A stretch of 17,692 bases of DNA, from NCBI GenBank assembly GCA_016213455.1, contig JACRAG010000056.1, forward strand, positions 1 to 17,692. The letters are read 5' to 3'. Positions 13,574 to 17,692 of the stretch are shown piece after piece. Position 1 is the stretch's first letter, and each line of letters opens with the position of its first letter. The DNA comes from Anaerolineae bacterium. Lineage in GTDB: Bacteria; Chloroflexota; Anaerolineae; Anaerolineales; Anaerolineaceae. The notes below the pieces were generated by a model. That model was not told the origin of the DNA. It ran no database searches and worked only from the letters and a program-made list of their open reading frames with translations. Position numbers and translations under genes: made by a program.

Positions 13574-14995
13574 ATGGATATCGTCACTGGCAAGATTCTC
13601 AAGTATCACAACTGGCCCGATGGGAAAATTATTGGCATCGCCAAACGCGTCGCGGAAGAACTGACCGGTCAGGGCCAGGATCGTGAGACGGTTTTGGCGC
13701 GCCTGGATGCCGTGCGGAAAAACCCGGGCGCGTTTCTTGCCGATCCGTTGATGGCTGAGCTGGCGCGGGAATGCATTCGCCAGGCTCCCAAAGCAGAGGA
13801 TGTGCTGACGGAACTGCGCAAGGCGCCGCTGCCGTATCCCATCTGGGGGCGCGAGGGCATCGATTCTGGTGCGCTGGCGCAGATGGACAACGCCATGCGC
13901 CTGCCGGTCAGCGTGGCGGGGGCATTGATGCCGGACGCGCACGTGGGTTACGGTTTGCCGATTGGCGGTGTGCTGGCGACCGATAACGCCGTCATTCCTT
14001 ACGCGGTAGGGGTGGATATCGCCTGCCGGATGCGGCTTTCTGTGTTTCCGGTCTCGCCCTATTTGCTTGGGCAGAAAAAGGCGCAGTTTGAAAATGCGCT
14101 ATGGAAGCAGACCAGCTTCGGCATGGGCGCATCCTGGGAGGGCAAGCAGCGAGCCGATCATGCCGTGCTGGATGATGCCGCCTGGGATGCCACCCGCCTG
14201 TTGAAGAGCTTGCAGGATGCCGCCGCGCGCCAGCTTGGCACCAGCGGAACCGGCAATCACTTCGTCGAGTGGGGCGCGTTTAACCTGTACGAGCCGTTGA
14301 TGGGGCTGCCGCCGGGCGAATACCTGGCTTTGCTTTCCCACAGCGGATCGCGCGGCGTGGGCTTCAAGGTCGCTGACCGGTACAGCAAGCTGGCGATGGA
14401 GAAACATGCCGATCTGGACAAGAGCGTGCGCCACCTGGCCTGGCTGTCTCTGGACTCGGAAGAAGGGCAGGAATACTGGCTTTCCATGGAATTGGCCGGG
14501 CGGTTTGCCTCTGCCAACCATTATGTCATTCACCAGCGCGTGGCGGAAGCTGCCGGCTTGAAAGAAGCCTTTGTGGTGGAGAACCACCACAACTTTGCCT
14601 GGCGGTATACCCTGCCGGACGGCAGGACGGTGATTGTCCACCGCAAAGGCGCCACACCCGCGGGCGCGGGCGTGCTGGGGGTAATCCCCGGCTCCATGGG
14701 AGACGCAGGGTACCTGGTGCGGGGCCGGGGTGTGAGCACTGCACTCGATTCGGCCTCACACGGCGCGGGCCGGTTGATGAGCCGTAAAGCCGCGCTCGAT
14801 TCGATCGGCAAGACAGCGCGCGATGCCTATTTGAAGGAGCGCGGCGTGACCCTGCTGGGCGGCGGTCTGGATGAATCACCTCAGGCTTACAAGCCCATCG
14901 AGCGGGTGATGGCTGCTCAAAACGATCTGGTGGAAGCGGTAGGCAAGTTCACCCCGCGCATTGTGCGCATGGCCGATGAAGCGGGTGAAGTTTAG
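13574..14995 (+). CDS. rtcB: RtcB-family RNA ligase
   Basis: 473 residues. RtcB joins 2',3'-cyclic-phosphate (or 3'-phosphate) and 5'-OH RNA ends using GTP and Mn2+, in tRNA splicing or RNA repair. Motifs in order: MPDAHVGYGLPIGGV (119-133), GVDIACRM (146-153; D148 and C151 are metal ligands), GTSGTGNHFVEWG (222-234), LSHSGSRGVG (254-263), ENHHNFAW (336-343), VHRKGATPA (355-363), IPGSMGDAGYLVRG (371-384), SASHGAGRLMSR (393-404; H397 fits the guanylylated histidine) and DESPQAYKPIERV (433-445). The IACRM variant and a ~50-residue N-terminal extension relative to archaeal RtcB mark a distinct bacterial clade. AAAGGAG 6 bases before ATG 13574 fixes the start. No archease, rtcA or prfH gene is adjacent. 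Confidence 0.94.
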   Translation: MDIVTGKILKYHNWPDGKIIGIAKRVAEELTGQGQDRETVLARLDAVRKNPGAFLADPLMAELARECIRQAPKAEDVLTELRKAPLPYPIWGREGIDSGALAQMDNAMRLPVSVAGALMPDAHVGYGLPIGGVLATDNAVIPYAVGVDIACRMRLSVFPVSPYLLGQKKAQFENALWKQTSFGMGASWEGKQRADHAVLDDAAWDATRLLKSLQDAAARQLGTSGTGNHFVEWGAFNLYEPLMGLPPGEYLALLSHSGSRGVGFKVADRYSKLAMEKHADLDKSVRHLAWLSLDSEEGQEYWLSMELAGRFASANHYVIHQRVAEAAGLKEAFVVENHHNFAWRYTLPDGRTVIVHRKGATPAGAGVLGVIPGSMGDAGYLVRGRGVSTALDSASHGAGRLMSRKAALDSIGKTARDAYLKERGVTLLGGGLDESPQAYKPIERVMAAQNDLVEAVGKFTPRIVRMADEAGEV

Positions 14996-15019
14996 ATTCC
15001 TTCGCCGGCAGGAGGTTGC

Positions 15020-15568
15020 ATGAGCGAAAAAATGTCTCTGTTTGATCGCGTCTCTGCATCCATGGAAACGCTCATCATGACGCGCCTGGTGCCCAGGGAC
15101 AACCCTGGGCCGGTGTTCAGGCGGCTCTTTAAAATTCCACTTCTTTTTTACCGGTTGGGATTGCCACCCTCCGGCCGTTATTTTTTGCTATTGACCACTA
15201 CCGGACGGAAGAGCGGCAGGCTGCGCCGCACGCCGCTCGAGTACCACAGCGAGGAAGGCAGCGGCTGCCCGGTGATCATGGCGGGATGGGGCGGCAATAC
15301 GGATTGGTGCAAGAACATCCGTGCAAATCCACTGGTGCAGGTTCAAATCGGGCGGCGCAGCTTTGCAGCCCGGGCTGAGGCGTTGACCGACGCAGAGGTG
15401 GCGGCGTGGCTGGCAGTGGTGTTGAAGATCAACCCGAACAGCGCCGGTATGTGGTCGCGCTGGGCCGGCGAGCCGGTTTCAGCGGACAATCCTGCCGGCC
15501 TGCTGCGCGCCGCGCACAGTTTCCCTTCCTTCCGGTTGATTGCGCTGCAAGGGGAGGGCTCGCATTGA
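15020..15568 (+). CDS. Deazaflavin (F420)/FMN-type nitroreductase-quinone reductase family protein
   Basis: 182 residues of the split-beta-barrel Ddn family (nitroreductase/quinone reductase). The core is GRYFLLLTTTGRKSGRLRR, then TPLEYH, where TGRKSG binds the cofactor phosphate, followed by VIMAGWGGNTDWCKNIRANP, the family's G-G...W..N..ANP motif. Family members reduce quinones or nitro compounds with F420H2 or bind FMN; the cofactor cannot be decided here. F420 occurs in Chloroflexota, consistent with the presumed host. GGAGG at 15011-15015 gives a strong start at ATG 15020. It is 24 bases after rtcB and overlaps the following GNAT gene by 4 bases. Confidence 0.85.
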   Translation: MSEKMSLFDRVSASMETLIMTRLVPRDNPGPVFRRLFKIPLLFYRLGLPPSGRYFLLLTTTGRKSGRLRRTPLEYHSEEGSGCPVIMAGWGGNTDWCKNIRANPLVQVQIGRRSFAARAEALTDAEVAAWLAVVLKINPNSAGMWSRWAGEPVSADNPAGLLRAAHSFPSFRLIALQGEGSH

Positions 15569-16116
15569 CGGCGGGCCTATTCTATTTGACGACCGGGCGG
15601 TTGTTGCTGCGCCGCTTTACCCCGCAGGATCGGGATGACCTGATGGGGGTGTTTGGCGATGCGGAGGTGATGCGCTTTGGAGACGGCGTGAAAAGTGCGG
15701 CCTGGGTGACCGGCTGGCTGCGGGATCGCCTGGACGATTATGCCCGGCGCGGGTATGGGCCGTATGCCGTGCTGCGCCTGGACAATCTGGCCTTCATCGG
15801 CTACTGCGGGCTGTTTTATTTCCCCAATGTGAACGGCCAAGCGGAGGTTGAGGTTGGATACCGGCTGGTACGGGCAGCCTGGGGGGTTGGGTTTGCCGCC
15901 GAGGCAGCCCTGGCAGTGCGCGACGCCGCATTTTCAAGCCTGGAATTGCGCCGTTTGATCGCCATGATTGACCCGGACAATAGCGCCTCCATCCGCGTGG
16001 CGGAGAAGATCGGGATGCGTTATGAGCAAGAATTCATGGCTGAAGGGTACGACCACCCGGATCATATTTATTCAGTTCATCGACCGGATGAGATGGAAGC
16101 TTCTGCTGCATCTTGA
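15565..16116 (+). CDS. RimJ/RimL-type GNAT acetyltransferase
   Basis: 183 residues from TTG 15565. Opens with LTTGRLLLRRFTPQDRDDL, the standard RimJ/RimL strand. VEVGYRLVRAAWGVGFAAEA contains the W-G-x-G-[YF]-A-x-E-A acetyl-CoA motif, and NSASIRVAEKIGMRYE is motif B. Such enzymes acetylate protein N-termini or small amines; the target is unknown. The frame stays open up to 15406, but that would overlap the nitroreductase by 160 bases. TTG 15565 overlaps the upstream TGA as TTGA and has GGGGAGG at 15551-15557 (7-base spacer), indicating translational coupling. Confidence 0.82.
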   Translation: MTAGLFYLTTGRLLLRRFTPQDRDDLMGVFGDAEVMRFGDGVKSAAWVTGWLRDRLDDYARRGYGPYAVLRLDNLAFIGYCGLFYFPNVNGQAEVEVGYRLVRAAWGVGFAAEAALAVRDAAFSSLELRRLIAMIDPDNSASIRVAEKIGMRYEQEFMAEGYDHPDHIYSVHRPDEMEASAAS

Positions 16117-16122
16117 AAGGCG

Positions 16123-16128
16123 TATACT
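16123..16128 (+). promoter_or_regulatory. Candidate -10 box for the second RdoA-like kinase
   Basis: TATACT lies 46 bases before ATG 16175, in the gap after the GNAT stop. TTCTGC (16101-16106), within the GNAT coding end, is a poor -35 with a 16-base spacer. Confidence 0.3.
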
Positions 16129-16174
16129 GAATAGAGCGTCATTAAGCGTTTGTCATCAAGGACGTAGCCATACC

Positions 16175-17218
16175 ATGAAAACCTTTGATGCGTTAACACG
16201 GACCGGTCAGATCCGCCGAATGCGGCAAATGGCTCAGGCGGCGCTCAAACAATACGGCCTTTCTGGCGCGCAACTCACCTTTCTCCGGCAAGCCGGCAAC
16301 ACATTGTTCCAGGTCACCGATTCCAATCCGGTCTTCGCTTATCGCGACGATCGTTATGTCGCCGGTCGGTATCTTTTGCGCATCCACCAACCCGGATACC
16401 AGACGGATGATGCGCTGGATGTGGAACTGACCTGGTTGATGGCGATGTGCCAGGATGAGCAACTGCCGGTGCCGGAACCGGTGTCAACCATTAACGGAGA
16501 TTTGTTTGCGCGCGTCTCCATTCCCGGGGTTCCCGGAGAGCGCAACTGCTCCTTGATGCGCTGGGTGAAGGGACGCCCTGTCAGCACTTCGGCCCGCCCT
16601 TCGCATTACTGCGCACAAGGGGAGTTGATGGCCAGGCTGCACCAATTTTCTGCACATTGGCTGACGCCTTCTGATCAGAATATCCATCGCTATGATTGGA
16701 ATGGGTTGTTCTGTGATGAAATTGCCAATGGAGTATCAGGGCTGGATGCCTGGAATGATCTGCCAAAGGAATACCTGCCGGAGTTTGAAATGGTGTCTGC
16801 CAGAACCAGGCAGCTCATGGAGGCATTGGGTAAAAGTCCGGAAGTATATGGGTTGATCCATGCCGATCTGGGATTGGATGCGAATATCTTATTCTGGAAA
16901 GGCGAGGCACGGGCAATAGACTTCGATGATTTTGGGTTTGGATATTATCTTTACGATCTCTCGCTTGCCCTTGAGCACTGCCAGGAGGATGCCGCCCTTC
17001 CACAATATCGGGATGCGCTGCTCGAGGGGTATACCCGGGTCTGGAGCGTGCCGGATGAGCATTTCAAACACCTGGATCTGTTTCTGGCGGCTTTTTGGGT
17101 TTATTTGAGCCTGTGGGCCGCGGCGATGATCCCGAGCCATCCCCAACATGCCGATCAACTGGCTGCACGGATGGATAGGGCTTTTTGTTTGGTAAAACGT
17201 TACCTTAATTCCAACTGA
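16175..17218 (+). CDS. RdoA-like phosphotransferase with HADLGxDAN catalytic loop
   Basis: 347-residue APH-superfamily kinase. The hinge is LMRWVKGRP, the catalytic loop HADLGLDAN (229-237; one residue longer than the usual HGDLHxxN), followed by ILFWKGEARAIDFDDFGFGY with the metal motif DFDD (249-252) and YLYDLSLALEH. The extra residue between D and N appears to be a subfamily feature and not damage, because both key residues and the flanking context are kept. The N-terminal TGQIRRMRQMAQAALKQYGL matches the paralogue at 2639-3631 and supports ATG 16175. AAGGA (16158-16162) lies 12 bases before it. An upstream in-frame extension to 15968 overlaps the GNAT gene and is rejected. Substrate unknown. 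Confidence 0.82.
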   Translation: MKTFDALTRTGQIRRMRQMAQAALKQYGLSGAQLTFLRQAGNTLFQVTDSNPVFAYRDDRYVAGRYLLRIHQPGYQTDDALDVELTWLMAMCQDEQLPVPEPVSTINGDLFARVSIPGVPGERNCSLMRWVKGRPVSTSARPSHYCAQGELMARLHQFSAHWLTPSDQNIHRYDWNGLFCDEIANGVSGLDAWNDLPKEYLPEFEMVSARTRQLMEALGKSPEVYGLIHADLGLDANILFWKGEARAIDFDDFGFGYYLYDLSLALEHCQEDAALPQYRDALLEGYTRVWSVPDEHFKHLDLFLAAFWVYLSLWAAAMIPSHPQHADQLAARMDRAFCLVKRYLNSN

Positions 17219-17260
17219 CCTTTTCAGCTTGGATATGCCCCTCTCTTGGAGGGATCAACC

Positions 17261-17692
17261 ATGGATGCAAAACTCATTACGCGCTATGCTGTCCGGGAAA
17301 CCCTGGGTCTTGTGGTGATGGGGGCTGCGCTGTTCTGGCCCGCCGGCACATTGAACTGGTGGCAGGGATGGGCAGCCCTGGGGGTGATGGTTGGGTGGAC
17401 GGCGGCGACGGCGGTGGTCATCCTTCGCACCAATCCGGCGCTGCTGGCTGAACGCCTGGGGCCGCGCAAAGGTGGTAAAGGCTGGGATCTGTCCATTTTG
17501 AGCCTGTTGGGATTGCTTCAACTGGCGCGCTACATTGTCGCCGGGTTGGATCAGCGCCTGCACTGGACGGGGGCGTTCCCGCCGGTTGTGTATGCGCTGG
17601 CGGCGGCGGTTTGCGCGCTGGGATATGCGCTGGTGGTGTGGGCTACGGCTTCCAATGCCTTCTTCTCGCAGGTCGTGCGCATTCAAATGGAA
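17261..17692 (+). CDS. Isoprenylcysteine carboxyl methyltransferase (ICMT)-like membrane protein, 3' partial
   Basis: 144 residues, open to the window end. At least four hydrophobic stretches: one near GLVVMGAALFWPAG, one in WAALGVMVGWTAATAVVIL, one around LSLLGLLQLARYIVAGL, and one in VVYALAAAVCALGYALVVWA. NPALLAERLGPRKGGKGWD and the final NAFFSQVVRIQME match the bacterial ICMT/PEMT-like family. The SAM-binding C-terminal part (GPYRxVRHPGY region) would follow the window. GGAGGG (17248-17253) with a 7-base spacer fixes ATG 17261. The real substrate in bacteria is usually unknown. Confidence 0.8.
   Translation, partial: MDAKLITRYAVRETLGLVVMGAALFWPAGTLNWWQGWAALGVMVGWTAATAVVILRTNPALLAERLGPRKGGKGWDLSILSLLGLLQLARYIVAGLDQRLHWTGAFPPVVYALAAAVCALGYALVVWATASNAFFSQVVRIQME

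Noticed and set aside
15341..15353. GGTTCAAATCGG resembling a tRNA T arm
   Set aside because: It lies inside the well-supported Ddn-type coding frame and no cloverleaf can be formed around it.

Overview
The window looks like a stretch of chromosome from a GC-rich, probably single-membrane bacterium, most likely a member of the Chloroflexota (Anaerolineae). This is inferred from gene content rather than from a marker gene. It has a deazaflavin (F420)-type nitroreductase, an alpha/alpha-toroid protein of the kind usually mislabelled NifH in that phylum, two RdoA-like phosphotransferases, a lipoprotein adaptor coupled to a FtsX/MacB-type exporter, many GNAT enzymes, and frequent TTG/GTG or stop-overlapping starts. 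No rRNA, tRNA, CRISPR array, transposase, integrase or phage gene is visible.

Layout. 2-2486 (+): 5'-truncated toroid protein, a GNAT acetyltransferase and a fructosamine-kinase-like phosphotransferase. 2639-4872 (-): an Eis-like acetyltransferase followed by an RdoA-like kinase. 5044-6106 (+): a HD-domain protein and a PhnB-like VOC protein, closed by a strong intrinsic terminator at 6135-6165. 6237-9889 (+): an operon behind a palindromic operator candidate, encoding a peroxiredoxin-like protein, a lipoprotein membrane-fusion protein, an ABC permease cut in two by an in-frame TAA, and its ATPase, closed by a terminator. 9978-11305 (+): a DUF402 protein and an AAC(3)-like acetyltransferase. 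11423-13100 (+): a double-GNAT protein and a DinB-like protein. 13101-13573: a long intergenic region with two GC-rich hairpins, then a promoter, a structured leader RNA with an embedded 24-codon reading frame, and an intrinsic terminator. 13574-16116 (+): rtcB RNA ligase, an F420/FMN-type nitroreductase and a RimJ/RimL-type GNAT in a tightly packed operon. 16175-17218 (+): a second RdoA-like kinase. 17261-17692 (+): 3'-truncated isoprenylcysteine methyltransferase-like membrane protein.

The window is dominated by small-molecule-modifying and stress enzymes: four GNAT genes, one AAC(3), three phosphotransferases, VOC, DinB, nitroreductase, thiol peroxidase-like and an exporter. They sit in several independent short operons and do not form one pathway.

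The most unusual element is the leader upstream of rtcB. It combines a palindromic promoter, a leaderless-type short reading frame rich in tandem arginine codons, mutually exclusive RNA pairings and an intrinsic terminator. It reads like either a stand-alone RtcB-linked RNA or a ribosome-dependent attenuator controlling an RNA-repair ligase. The second most notable point is the single nonsense codon in the exporter permease.
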